In this document: piece after piece, positions 8,997 to 16,682 of the stretch
Position numbering within the stretch: the stretch's first letter is position 1
Layout: every line of letters starts with the position of its first letter
Source of the DNA: Lachnospiraceae bacterium KH1T2
Lineage (GTDB): Bacteria; Bacillota; Clostridia; Lachnospirales; Lachnospiraceae
Assembly (NCBI GenBank): GCA_900114405.1
Contig: FOSY01000007.1
Location: 53,429-117,428 of the forward strand
Reading direction: 5' to 3'
Length of the DNA: 64,000 bases
Made by a program: the position numbers and the translations under genes
Notes under the pieces: model-generated
Told to the model about the DNA's origin: nothing
The model's input: only the letters and a program-made list of their open reading frames with translations
Database searches by the model: none

Positions 8997-9110
8997 ACTC
9001 TCCTCTCTATTATCTTCCCACCGTTATTTCTATAGTGTCTTAATCATAAAAGTATCTACGTATACTTTCTTGTTATGCACATTGGCAATACTGCGATATT
9101 CCCAATAAGC

Positions 9111-9398
9111 TTAAGACTTATCCTGGCCAATCCTTCCTTTTTCTTTTTCGTTTACAACTTTATATGCTATTAAACGAAGTACATACTCCGGCATCTTTCG
9201 CCTGCCAAGCTCCCACTCCTGCATTGTTCTATACGGAACCCCAAGCCACGCTGAAAACTCATTACGGCTCATCCCGGACTCTTCTCTGATCATCTTAAAT
9301 GCATATGCAATCTTTCTGCGATCTGCATCAGAATCTTCCTTATCGTATTTCTCAATCTCAATTTCAATTCCTTCCACATTAAAGCTTTCTCTTTCCAT
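9111..9398 (-). CDS. XRE-family helix-turn-helix regulator
   Basis: 95 residues from ATG 9398 (AAAGGA upstream). The helix-turn-helix is at about residues 42-75: MSRNEFSAWLGVPYRTMQEW. This resembles antitoxin-type XRE proteins, but no toxin gene is beside it. A longer frame to 9443 is ruled out as the start because the -10 box of the promoter lies only 6 bases upstream of that codon. The palindrome overlapping the promoter suggests autoregulation. Confidence 0.8.
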   Translation of the reverse strand: MERESFNVEGIEIEIEKYDKEDSDADRRKIAYAFKMIREESGMSRNEFSAWLGVPYRTMQEWELGRRKMPEYVLRLIAYKVVNEKEKGRIGQDKS

Positions 9399-9417
9399 AA
9401 TGATCACGTCCTTTCGC

Positions 9418-9472
9418 GTAGTCAATGCGTGTATGTTTTTCATTTTTTATTATAATGTAGTCATTGACTACA
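9418..9472 (-). promoter_or_regulatory. Promoter with XRE operator palindrome
   Basis: A perfect 17-bp palindrome, TGTAGTCATTGACTACA (9456-9472), abuts the -10 box TATAAT (9449-9454, minus strand). A half site (GTAGTCAATG) lies downstream at 9418-9427. Placement over the promoter fits repression by the XRE protein it drives. Confidence 0.65.
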
Positions 9473-9498
9473 GGTCAAGATATAAAAAGGACTCATGA

Positions 9499-9723
9499 CT
9501 AAAATAGTTCTTTGCAACGGTCTATTATCAATCGATGATATCCCCATTGAACAGATAATAATTCTTCAGCAGACAAATTTGCCGCAAGTTGTGGCATATA
9601 TCCATCTTCCATAAATGGATCTAATACCACCTCAAAGCCTTCTTTTGCATAATACCCTATAGCATATTCCTGAGCTTCCAAGTATATCTTATTTGCTTTA
9701 AGCTGTTCAGCTACTGCCTTCAC
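9499..9723 (-). pseudogene. Remnant of an ElaA-type GNAT acetyltransferase
   Basis: IYLEAQEYAIGYYAKEGFEV followed by PFMEDG matches the last part of ElaA-like GNAT acetyltransferases (YLxAQ...YY...GF...FxEDGIPH), but the acetyl-CoA-binding half is missing and the sequence diverges right after EDG. Only ~50 residues resemble the family. A decayed gene. Confidence 0.5.
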
Positions 9724-9759
9724 ACCTTCATTTAGAATCTTACATCAAGCTCTCTTCTA

Positions 9760-10527
9760 TTAAATTGCGGCATCTTCTAGCCCTCCATTTTTCATTCTCT
9801 TAATATTCTTTGGATAGACCAACTTCCATTCTCCGGAATAAGCAGGCTCATTTACACCGGTTGCCAGATATCGTTTTGAATCTCCGCTCCTATCCTTACA
9901 TATCTTTATAAAATCATCGCATATGCCAAGTTCACTCTGATATTCACTAAAGATAAAACCTGTCTTCTGATATAAAAAGGCATTGTCATATAAGGCCAGA
10001 TACCTTAACATTTTTGTTTCATCAATACTGTTCACGGACACAACACATGAAAGCACCTCTTCCAGCCCGGCAATGAGATTCATATCCCTTATGGAATCTG
10101 TTATCGTCCGCTCCTTATCCGTAATCCTTACACCGCCACCAAATTCCGGAATAACTATACCTTCCTTCATCTGTTCTTTTACATAATGATAAGTGTACCC
10201 ATCAAATTCAAAATCGTGAAAACGTGTCTCTGAGCCAACATAAACCTCATAGAAAACCTGATCGGCAGTTCCATAATATTCAAATGCTGTATGATGTGAT
10301 ACATATGAAGATGGAGTGATAGCACTGGCAATTTGAAATCTGTTAGCCACTGGTCCGCCATTTTCACCGCTAAGACACGTATATAACCCATTTCGAATTT
10401 TCAGCACCATATTTTCCTTCAGAAGCTTTCCTAATGCAATCCTTGCTGTCCGTTCACTTGAATACAGACCATTAACCTCTTTCATGGAAAAAATTGGATA
10501 TTGTAACAGTTCATAATATAAGTTCAT
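9760..10527 (-). CDS. AbiEi-family (type IV toxin-antitoxin) antitoxin-like protein, no toxin nearby
   Basis: 255 residues. The N-terminal winged helix (MKEVNGLYSSERTARIALGK, then LVLKIRNGLY-like turn) followed by SYVSHHTAFEYYG is characteristic of AbiEi antitoxins, which repress their own operon and counter an AbiEii nucleotidyltransferase. The toxin gene should follow directly; instead there is an acetyltransferase remnant. Start at 10527 with GGAGCGAG. It may be an orphan left by loss of the toxin, or act as a stand-alone regulator. Confidence 0.7.
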   Translation of the reverse strand: MNLYYELLQYPIFSMKEVNGLYSSERTARIALGKLLKENMVLKIRNGLYTCLSGENGGPVANRFQIASAITPSSYVSHHTAFEYYGTADQVFYEVYVGSETRFHDFEFDGYTYHYVKEQMKEGIVIPEFGGGVRITDKERTITDSIRDMNLIAGLEEVLSCVVSVNSIDETKMLRYLALYDNAFLYQKTGFIFSEYQSELGICDDFIKICKDRSGDSKRYLATGVNEPAYSGEWKLVYPKNIKRMKNGGLEDAAI

Positions 10528-10828
10528 ATACTCGCTCCATGATGTTAATTATTTGTCGGATTTTACTCTATTATATGTCATTTCTATACATATTTTTAAC
10601 TTACCATCATAGAGTTGCCTTGTCAAGTTAAGTTTATGTATTTTTTTACCATGTTTGTTGTAACTATCATACAATATTTAAACCAAACAACATAGATTAT
10701 TCAATATTTCCGGTCAGATACAAATACCATTTTTCAAAATTGATTTGTTAAATGCTAATTTGGGACTTTTAAACTAGAAAGTTACCAAAAATGGCATGAA
10801 GTATTTCCTCATAGGACTACCCAAAAAC

Positions 10829-10867
10829 GAGTGCCATCGAGTGCCACCAAGTGCCACACGAGTGCCA
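10829..10867. repeat. Four short direct repeats in a long intergenic region
   Basis: The octamer (g/a)AGTGCCA-type unit occurs four times at 10829, 10839, 10849 and 10860, with a period of 10-11 bp, ending in a run of seven T. The surrounding region 10528-11004 is AT-rich and shows no gene; the repeat could be a binding-site cluster on one face of the helix. Confidence 0.5.
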
Positions 10868-11004
10868 TTTTTTTATAAAATATATGAATCTTTATCAAGT
10901 TATATCAGAGTTGGGATTTCCGCAAATGAAGTATTTATGCGGTTTTGAATAGATTTAATGTTTTATATGGAGATATATGAAAAAGGCGTTCAAATAACAA
11001 TTCA

Positions 11005-11178
11005 TTACTTCATAAAGTTCCTTATGTACCCACACGTCTCTACCATTGGCATTGCTCCGGCACCAATCTCATCACGCTCTTCTTTTGTAAGAGTATTATA
11101 AAATTCTTCTTCAAAAGCAAGCCACTGTTCCTTTGTCTTAGGTATGGTCATCCCATCAATTGCTTCCTGCTTTGTCAT
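11005..11178 (-). CDS. 57-residue acidic small protein, unrecognised
   Basis: Reads MTKQEAIDGMTIPKTKEQWL and ends YIRNFMK. GGAGGTGA lies about 10 bases upstream and the ATG overlaps the stop of the preceding gene (ATGA), so it is translated as the second gene of a pair. No family recognised. Its context is phage-like. Confidence 0.5.
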   Translation of the reverse strand: MTKQEAIDGMTIPKTKEQWLAFEEEFYNTLTKEERDEIGAGAMPMVETCGYIRNFMK

Positions 11179-11438
11179 AACAGTAAATCACCTCCTGATA
11201 GCTTATCAAAAGCCTTTTCAAGTTCCTCGGTAAGCTCTTCTTCGGTAAATTTATTATACAACCATCCATATCTCTTTGTCATGTCCTGATTGATTAAATC
11301 AACACCCACGGCCATTGCAAGCTTGTGAGCGATCTCAGGAATGCTGTCGCCCAAGAGAATCGCCTGCATCATCACAGATTGAATCTGCTGCCTGTTCCAC
11401 CTTACGTCAAGATCATTTGCTGTCAAAGAATAACGCAT
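11175..11438 (-). CDS. Fragment related to phage minor head protein
   Basis: 87 residues. The motif VRWNRQQIQSVMMQAILLGD followed by SIPEIAHKLA matches the region 'WNKRHI-x-AV-QGILQGESIP-IA' of SPP1 gp7-type minor head proteins, which are several hundred residues long. The downstream part (YGWLYNKFTEEELTEELEKA) does not belong to that family, so this is a truncated, possibly re-joined phage gene. It is coupled by ATGA to the small gene at 11005. Confidence 0.5.
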   Translation of the reverse strand: MRYSLTANDLDVRWNRQQIQSVMMQAILLGDSIPEIAHKLAMAVGVDLINQDMTKRYGWLYNKFTEEELTEELEKAFDKLSGGDLLL

Positions 11439-11487
11439 CTAAAACGGACACGTATTGTCCGCTAAATAAAAAAGGCGCTGCAAAATA

Positions 11488-11516
11488 TTGCAACGCCCTT
11501 CAAACTCTTGTATAAT
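11488..11516 (+). promoter_or_regulatory. Sigma-A promoter for the small peptide at 11565
   Basis: TTGCAA (11488-11493), 17 bases, TATAAT (11511-11516): near-consensus boxes at ideal spacing. Confidence 0.8.
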
Positions 11517-11564
11517 GGCTCTCGTTGTCACACTCCAGTCCGACACGGAAGGGAGGTGAATAAC

Positions 11565-11654
11565 TTGGAATTACTTATAACCCTTTTAGTGGCTGTCATG
11601 GCTAATGTAATAGGCCATTGCATCTGCAAATGGTTGGACAGCCACATTAAGTGA
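11565..11654 (+). CDS. 29-residue hydrophobic peptide with CKWLD motif, type I toxin candidate
   Basis: Begins with TTG behind GGGAGGTG: (M)ELLITLLVAVMANVIGH followed by CICKWLDSHIK. One membrane helix plus a short polar tail. Peptides with this VMANV...CKWLD pattern recur in Firmicutes. It has its own strong promoter and a bidirectional terminator ~40 bases downstream, like the unit at 6280 and like known type I toxins. Function inferred from architecture only. Confidence 0.6.
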   Translation: MELLITLLVAVMANVIGHCICKWLDSHIK

Positions 11655-11692
11655 CAATCAGCCTGAGTCGGTATGTACTCTGAACATACAAA

Positions 11693-11732
11693 AATCCCCG
11701 TAGAGATGGCCGTCTCTATGGGGATTATTTTT
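11693..11732. terminator. Bidirectional terminator of the CKWLD peptide gene
   Basis: AATCCCC-g-TAGAGA pairs with TCTCTA-t-GGGGATT (11693-11726), with a T-run on both strands. The rest of 11733-12068 shows no gene. Confidence 0.85.
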
Positions 11733-12068
11733 TGTGAATAACTTGAATACCCACAACCCTTTAGCTAATACTAAAATACCACTCATCTTCCTATCTGTCA
11801 ATATAACAGTAGACTGATTCTGTTTAGCTTTGTAGATAAGTTTCTGTTCAAGATCATAAATTGATAACAGAATTCTCATAGCAGATAATTACGGCACCAA
11901 TAATGGAGTCGCTGTAAAAATCGAAGCTTTGCCGTAAATACATCCTATGGACAACAGATATAATCATCGCAACAGACGCAAGTACAGTCTAAAAGATATA
12001 CCCAATATATAGTGTAAGATTTAATTACGTTATATAATAATAATCAATTATATTATGGAGAGATGTTA

Positions 12069-12812
12069 ATGAAAAAAAATAAGATATTAAGCATTATTCT
12101 TTTAGCAGTTATAATTGGTATTGTAGGTGGGAAAATCACATCGAATCATCTATTTAGGTTGATTGATAATTATGATAATTCGAATAGCAAAAATGATATA
12201 GAAGAAACAGTTTCTGACTCTGAATGTATGAAGAAACCTACTCAGGAGCAGATTATTAAGAAAAGGAAAGAGTGTCTTGCAGGGATGTCAAATGAAGATA
12301 TTCAATTTGTAGTTGAGAATATAAAAAAAGCAAATCTTTCTATAGAGCATGAGTATATATATAATAATCTTTTTCAGAAACTTTCAAATCCGAATGATCC
12401 ATATTGGAATTATATTGACATAGAGGGTGAAATAATTATAGGTTATGCATTTGAAGATGATGTTGAATATGATGAAAAAATGGATATGACCTATGAAGAA
12501 TTTTGCGATAAGTATGGAAGTCCAGTGTACGATGACAATAAATATAATTATAAAAAGTGCATTGAAATAATAAATATTATTCAAGATAAAGTAAAATCAA
12601 ATGTTCTTGATGAAGATTTTGGTAAATTAAAAGTTTATGAGGAAAAAGCACATGAAACTCACAAGATAAGTTATATTGAAAAAGTCTATTATATATTACA
12701 TGATATGGATTATTATTTTTTTAGATATGATTCAGATGACTTGAGGAACTATCCAATAGATGATGGTATAATTGACCAATATTATGGCTACTTATCTGTA
12801 TTTGGTGATTGA
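12069..12812 (+). CDS. Membrane-anchored extracytoplasmic protein, unrecognised
   Basis: Start at ATG 12069 (KKNKILSIILLAVIIGIVGG, an N-terminal membrane anchor or uncleaved signal) because GGAGAG ends only a base before the alternative ATG at 12063. The rest (~215 residues) is hydrophilic and acidic with many Tyr/Asp, e.g. YDEKMDMTYEEFCDKYGSP. No known domain seen. Base composition is clearly more AT-rich than the housekeeping genes, and the gene is on the opposite strand to most neighbours, suggesting acquisition. Confidence 0.75.
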   Translation: MKKNKILSIILLAVIIGIVGGKITSNHLFRLIDNYDNSNSKNDIEETVSDSECMKKPTQEQIIKKRKECLAGMSNEDIQFVVENIKKANLSIEHEYIYNNLFQKLSNPNDPYWNYIDIEGEIIIGYAFEDDVEYDEKMDMTYEEFCDKYGSPVYDDNKYNYKKCIEIINIIQDKVKSNVLDEDFGKLKVYEEKAHETHKISYIEKVYYILHDMDYYFFRYDSDDLRNYPIDDGIIDQYYGYLSVFGD

Positions 12813-13164
12813 TATTGTAAAAAATATGGATCTGTTAAAAAAGCTCAATCACATGTTTTTATATGATAGCTAACTTCAGATATACTGTTTATGAATCACA
12901 CCGATGTTTTTTAGAAAAAAGTATCCGCAATCAAGAATTCATGCCAGCATAGTCTATGAAGTTGCAAATATGATTGAATCCAAGATTTGTGTCACTTGTG
13001 GTTAATAGTGTATTTAAGAGGGAATCAAATATGATTCGTTAAAGCTGCAAGTACTTGATACTATGGCTGTCATACACCTATTGTTTTTTTTTGAGATATT
13101 TTTTGAAAAAAGCTTATAAATTCAACAATTATGGCTTGAAATTATAGGAAGGTAGGATTATAAA
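12813..13164. other. Intergenic region without a recognisable gene
   Basis: AT-rich; every frame is broken by stops. No hairpin with a T-run or convincing promoter was found apart from the GGTAGG site used by the next gene. Confidence 0.6.
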
Positions 13165-14328
13165 TTGACATTTGTAAAAAAATCAAAATGCTTTTTAATT
13201 ATCATTATTTTAATCATTATAACGTATATATGTATGAATAGATATAATGATTTTGAGAACACTTTAGGATATTACTATATTAATGAAAACTTTAACTCCA
13301 TAACAAATAAAAGATTTTACTATGCATTTCCTTTTTCAGAAGAGGGAATAGCAAAAGTAGTTATTTATGATGGTACAATTGCTTATACTAAGTACATAAA
13401 TAGTCATGGTAAATATTTATTTAATAATGCAGAATATCTTATTGGAAGTGATTTTTCTGAGGGCTATGCACGTGTTGGCCCAAAAATTAAATCGGAAAGT
13501 CCATATGCAATAATTGATAGACAAGGGAAAGCAGTTATAAAGATTCCAGATACAATACATATAAAAGGCGAAAAATATTGTATATACCCCTATTATCAAC
13601 TTGATGGTTGGGGGTTTGATTGCAAATTTCATAATGGTATAGCTCTTGTTCAGTATTGTAAGGTTGATGATTCAAATAATAATTTTGATAGTCTATATTT
13701 GTATGGTTACATTAATTTTGATGGAGATTTTGTGATAGAGCCACAATATAAGTATGCTTCAGCATTTTCTGAAAATGGATTAGCCCTTGTTGGTGATGGT
13801 CAATTGTATGGATATATAAATACAAATAATGAATTTGTGATTCCTTATGCCTATAAAAATGCAAAAGACTTTTCTTTGTGTGGTTTGGCACCAGTTCAAG
13901 ACCAATACGGAAAATGGGGATACATAAATGTTTCAAATGAATATGTAATACCTTCAATATATACTGAAGCAAACATGTTTGATGAAAATGGCTTTACGAC
14001 AGTTTCAACTACTGGTCAATATTGGAAAATAATAAATTCGAATGGAAAAGATATAACGAAAGAAAAGTATACAGAAATACGTAACTGCATGTGTGGTTAT
14101 TTTGCAGTAAAAGATAAGAATGAAAAATGGGGATTACTAGATTCTGAAGGAAAGATAATTATTCCATGCATATACGAAAATATCAGTGATATTTCTGAAA
14201 ATGGATTTATTGCAGTTGAAGTTGATGAATTATGGGGATATATTGATATTAATAATAATTGGATAGAAAAACCTAAATATCATTATGCATCTTCATTTAA
14301 AAATGGTTTTGCTATTGTACAAAAATAA
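13165..14328 (+). CDS. Membrane-anchored WG-repeat protein
   Basis: 387 residues starting with TTG behind GGTAGG. After an N-terminal hydrophobic anchor (FLIIIILIIITYICM) comes a series of WG (KWG) repeats of ~33 residues: YGYINFDGDFVIEPQYKYAS, LYGYINTNNEFVIPYAYKNA, KWGYINVSNEYVIPSIYTEA, KWGLLDSEGKIIIPCIYENI, LWGYIDINNNWIEKPKYHYA. WG repeats form beta structures and are common in surface proteins, but their role is mostly unknown. High AT content and + orientation match the gene at 12069, so both may belong to one acquired segment. Confidence 0.85.
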   Translation: MTFVKKSKCFLIIIILIIITYICMNRYNDFENTLGYYYINENFNSITNKRFYYAFPFSEEGIAKVVIYDGTIAYTKYINSHGKYLFNNAEYLIGSDFSEGYARVGPKIKSESPYAIIDRQGKAVIKIPDTIHIKGEKYCIYPYYQLDGWGFDCKFHNGIALVQYCKVDDSNNNFDSLYLYGYINFDGDFVIEPQYKYASAFSENGLALVGDGQLYGYINTNNEFVIPYAYKNAKDFSLCGLAPVQDQYGKWGYINVSNEYVIPSIYTEANMFDENGFTTVSTTGQYWKIINSNGKDITKEKYTEIRNCMCGYFAVKDKNEKWGLLDSEGKIIIPCIYENISDISENGFIAVEVDELWGYIDINNNWIEKPKYHYASSFKNGFAIVQK

Positions 14329-14342
14329 TATATGCAAAAAAT

Positions 14343-14387
14343 AAAGGAAGGGCGGTTCAACATTTGAACGCCCTTCTTTATTTTTTT
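14343..14387. terminator. Intrinsic terminator of the WG-repeat gene
   Basis: AAAGGAAGGGCGGTTCAA pairs with TTGAACGCCCTTCTTT (one bulge), followed on the plus strand by seven T. Confidence 0.85.
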
Positions 14388-14570
14388 AATGGGTGAAAGC
14401 ATGTGAATATATTTCTTTAGATACACATTTTTTTCAGAAAACTGTAATATTTGATATAACATCACCTTCTGCCGACAGCGTATACACAAGCCAGTTTTTC
14501 GTGCAAGTCCAGGAGTACGTGTAAATGGATCTGTCTTTTTTATCATTTTTATTCCTTTGGTATTATTCAT

Positions 14571-14680
14571 AATATTTGTTATGTTTTGTTATCTTTTGTT
14601 ATGCTTTGTTATAATCTGTTATATTTTGTTATCTTTTGTTATGCTTTGTCATAATTTGTTATATTTTGTTATCTTTATAA
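14571..14680. repeat. 10-bp helically phased repeat with 40-bp higher-order unit
   Basis: Eleven consecutive 10-bp units of the form ATnnTTTGTT fill this stretch. Two 40-bp blocks (14591-14630 and 14631-14670) are identical at 38 of 40 positions, so the array grew by duplicating four-unit blocks. A/T tracts repeated once per helical turn should bend the DNA. No ORF or known element explains it. Confidence 0.85.
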
Positions 14681-14692
14681 TAAGTAGACAAT

Positions 14693-14791
14693 TCATAGCT
14701 GTTCAGTACCTTTCAGCGGTATGACTTCGCAGAATATTTCTTTCCACTCAGCTGCGTTGCTCCTATCATCGAAATAAATCTTGAATTTCAT
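14693..14791 (-). CDS. Possible 32-residue protein
   Basis: Reads MKFKIYFDDRSNAAEWKEIF and ends GTEQL; GGAG lies 7 bases before the ATG. Could be the surviving start of a longer gene. Not recognised. Confidence 0.3.
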   Translation of the reverse strand: MKFKIYFDDRSNAAEWKEIFCEVIPLKGTEQL

Positions 14792-14860
14792 ATTTTTCTC
14801 CAAAAACTATCTAAAAAAAACATTTTCAAACCGAAAAATATTGAAAGGGGGTGTCACAAA

Positions 14861-16204
14861 ATGTTAGTTAAAAAGAAAAGCAAATTGACCTGTGTAATTT
14901 CTATAACTATGTGTATAATTTTTCTGCTTACTTCATGCGGGCGTAATAATGCAAGCAGCAAAACTGCCACAGAAGAAAATCTGCAGACAAGTCTATCTCA
15001 TGCGGGATATGTCTTAGATCAGGTAATAGTACTTAGCAGACATAATATCAGGTCTCCGCTGAGCAGTCCCGGTTCTGTCTTATACACCATCACTCCAAAT
15101 AAGTGGTTTGAGTGGACCTCTGGCACAAGTGAGCTCTCTACTCGCGGAGGTATCCTTGAAACAGAGATGGGACAATACTTCCGTAAATGGCTTGAGTCAG
15201 AAGAACTGATTCCCGAAAACTATCATCCGACCACCGATGAAGTCAGGATATATGCTAATTCAAAGCAGAGAACCATAGCTACTGCTCAATATTTTTCAGC
15301 AGGAATGCTTCCAACTGCTAATATGGCTGTCGAATATCATGAAGAATTCGATAAAATGGACCCGGTCTTTAATCCACAGCTTACATTTTGCAATTCTGAT
15401 TATGCTAAAGACGCCGAAGAACAGATAACAGATATGTACGCAGATACTATCGCAGAACTATCTGACAATTATGATTTACTTTTGAAAACATTGGATTTTG
15501 AAAAATCAGAAGGCTTCAAAAATGGTGAAATTGCCGCTTTAGATACATCCGACAGCATATTCACCTTTGAGGAAGGTGCCGAGCCATCCGTAGCCGGCTC
15601 GCTAAAGACAGCCTGCTCAGCAAGTGATGCTTTAGTACTGCAATATTATGAGGAAAGTGATGCTAAAAAAGCAGCCTTTAATCACAATCTAACTCTCAAA
15701 CAGTGGGAAGACATCGCAGAAATAAAGGATATTTACGGAGATGTATTATTCACAGCGCCTTTGATCGCAGTAAATGTTGCAAATCCTCTCCTGCAAGAAA
15801 TCCGTTCAGAAATGAATACTGACGGCAGGAAATTTACATTTTTATGCGGACATGACTCAAATATCGGAAGTGTACTTGCTGCTTTAGAAGCCAAAGATTA
15901 TAGCCTTCCGGAAACTATCGAAAAGAAAACTCCTATTGGAAGCAAATTAGTTTTATCTAAATGGTATAATCCGTCCGGCGACATATTCTGGTCAGCAGAT
16001 ATCGTTTATCAAAAAACTGAGCAGCTTAGGAATATTTCTATTTTGAGCTTAAATGAGCCTCCGGCAATCTACCATATCAATTTCAGCAATATAGAACCAA
16101 ATGTTGACGGCCTATACAGCGATAGCGACCTGCAGAAACTTTTTGATGATAAAATAGCTGAGTATGACGCCCTTTTCGATAAATATATTTCTAAAGCCGC
16201 CTGA
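14861..16204 (+). CDS. Histidine acid phosphatase (phytase/glucose-1-phosphatase-like) lipoprotein
   Basis: 447 residues. Lipoprotein signal with lipobox LLTSC (Cys ~26). The catalytic motif RHNIRSP (RHxxxRxP, ~residue 60) and the second motif GHDSNIGS (HD, ~residue 330) identify branch-2 histidine phosphatases: His attacks the phosphomonoester, Asp is the proton donor. The protein would sit on the outer face of the membrane and release phosphate from sugar phosphates or phytate-like substrates. Start at 14861 with AAAGGGGG. Monocistronic, closed by the terminator at 16218. Confidence 0.9.
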   Translation: MLVKKKSKLTCVISITMCIIFLLTSCGRNNASSKTATEENLQTSLSHAGYVLDQVIVLSRHNIRSPLSSPGSVLYTITPNKWFEWTSGTSELSTRGGILETEMGQYFRKWLESEELIPENYHPTTDEVRIYANSKQRTIATAQYFSAGMLPTANMAVEYHEEFDKMDPVFNPQLTFCNSDYAKDAEEQITDMYADTIAELSDNYDLLLKTLDFEKSEGFKNGEIAALDTSDSIFTFEEGAEPSVAGSLKTACSASDALVLQYYEESDAKKAAFNHNLTLKQWEDIAEIKDIYGDVLFTAPLIAVNVANPLLQEIRSEMNTDGRKFTFLCGHDSNIGSVLAALEAKDYSLPETIEKKTPIGSKLVLSKWYNPSGDIFWSADIVYQKTEQLRNISILSLNEPPAIYHINFSNIEPNVDGLYSDSDLQKLFDDKIAEYDALFDKYISKAA

Positions 16205-16217
16205 TTCCAAAAATAAA

Positions 16218-16259
16218 AAGCAGGAAAAGTAGGACAAATCCTACATTTCCTGCTTAATT
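16218..16259. terminator. Bidirectional terminator between convergent genes
   Basis: AAGCAGGAAA-a-GTAGGA pairs with TCCTAC-a-TTTCCTGCTT (16218-16255), A-rich before and T-rich after. It serves the phosphatase gene on + and the rhamnoside operon on -. Confidence 0.85.
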
Positions 16260-16682
16260 TTATGCAGTTTTATAACTCTTAACAAAAGAAGTCAACAATG
16301 TGAGTATCAAGGATAAGAAACATATGCCAATTCCTATGAAAGCACCCGTCAGATCCGCAAGGTTCTGGTCGCTCATTTCAAATGTCATTATCGAAGCTGC
16401 ACCATATACTCTGCTTCCGACAAAACATATGGTAGCTGCACTTATCGCTGCTCCGGAAATAACCATTATCAGGTCTGTCACAGGCTTATCTTCTGCCTTA
16501 GATGACATAAGCAGGTAAGCTATCTGACTGACTATAGCGACTGCTCCCAGAATAATGATCAACGGATCAACTCCTGTTTTGGAAAAATAAGCTGTCTGAC
16601 AATTTATAATATATGCTGCCATGCCGGCGACGGCAGATATCACCGCCAAAACCGACATATAAAAACCTACTGTTCTTTTCAC
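16260..16682 (-). CDS. Small four-helix membrane protein in the rhamnoside operon
   Basis: 140 residues with four membrane segments (SVLAVISAVAGMAAYIIN; PLIIILGAVAIVSQIAYLLM; LIMVISGAAISAATICFVG; FIGIGICFLSLILTLLTSFV). Its ATG overlaps the stop of the GH3 gene (4 bases), so it is co-translated with it. Unknown family; could assist the membrane-tethered glucosidase or transporter. Confidence 0.75.
   Translation of the reverse strand: MKRTVGFYMSVLAVISAVAGMAAYIINCQTAYFSKTGVDPLIIILGAVAIVSQIAYLLMSSKAEDKPVTDLIMVISGAAISAATICFVGSRVYGAASIMTFEMSDQNLADLTGAFIGIGICFLSLILTLLTSFVKSYKTA

Noticed and set aside
11658..11879. 73-codon minus-strand frame
   Set aside because: It runs through the bidirectional terminator of the CKWLD peptide and has no ribosome binding site.
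14283..14570. 95-codon minus-strand frame
   Set aside because: It crosses the terminator of the WG-repeat gene and overlaps that gene's 3' end; no RBS or recognised domain.
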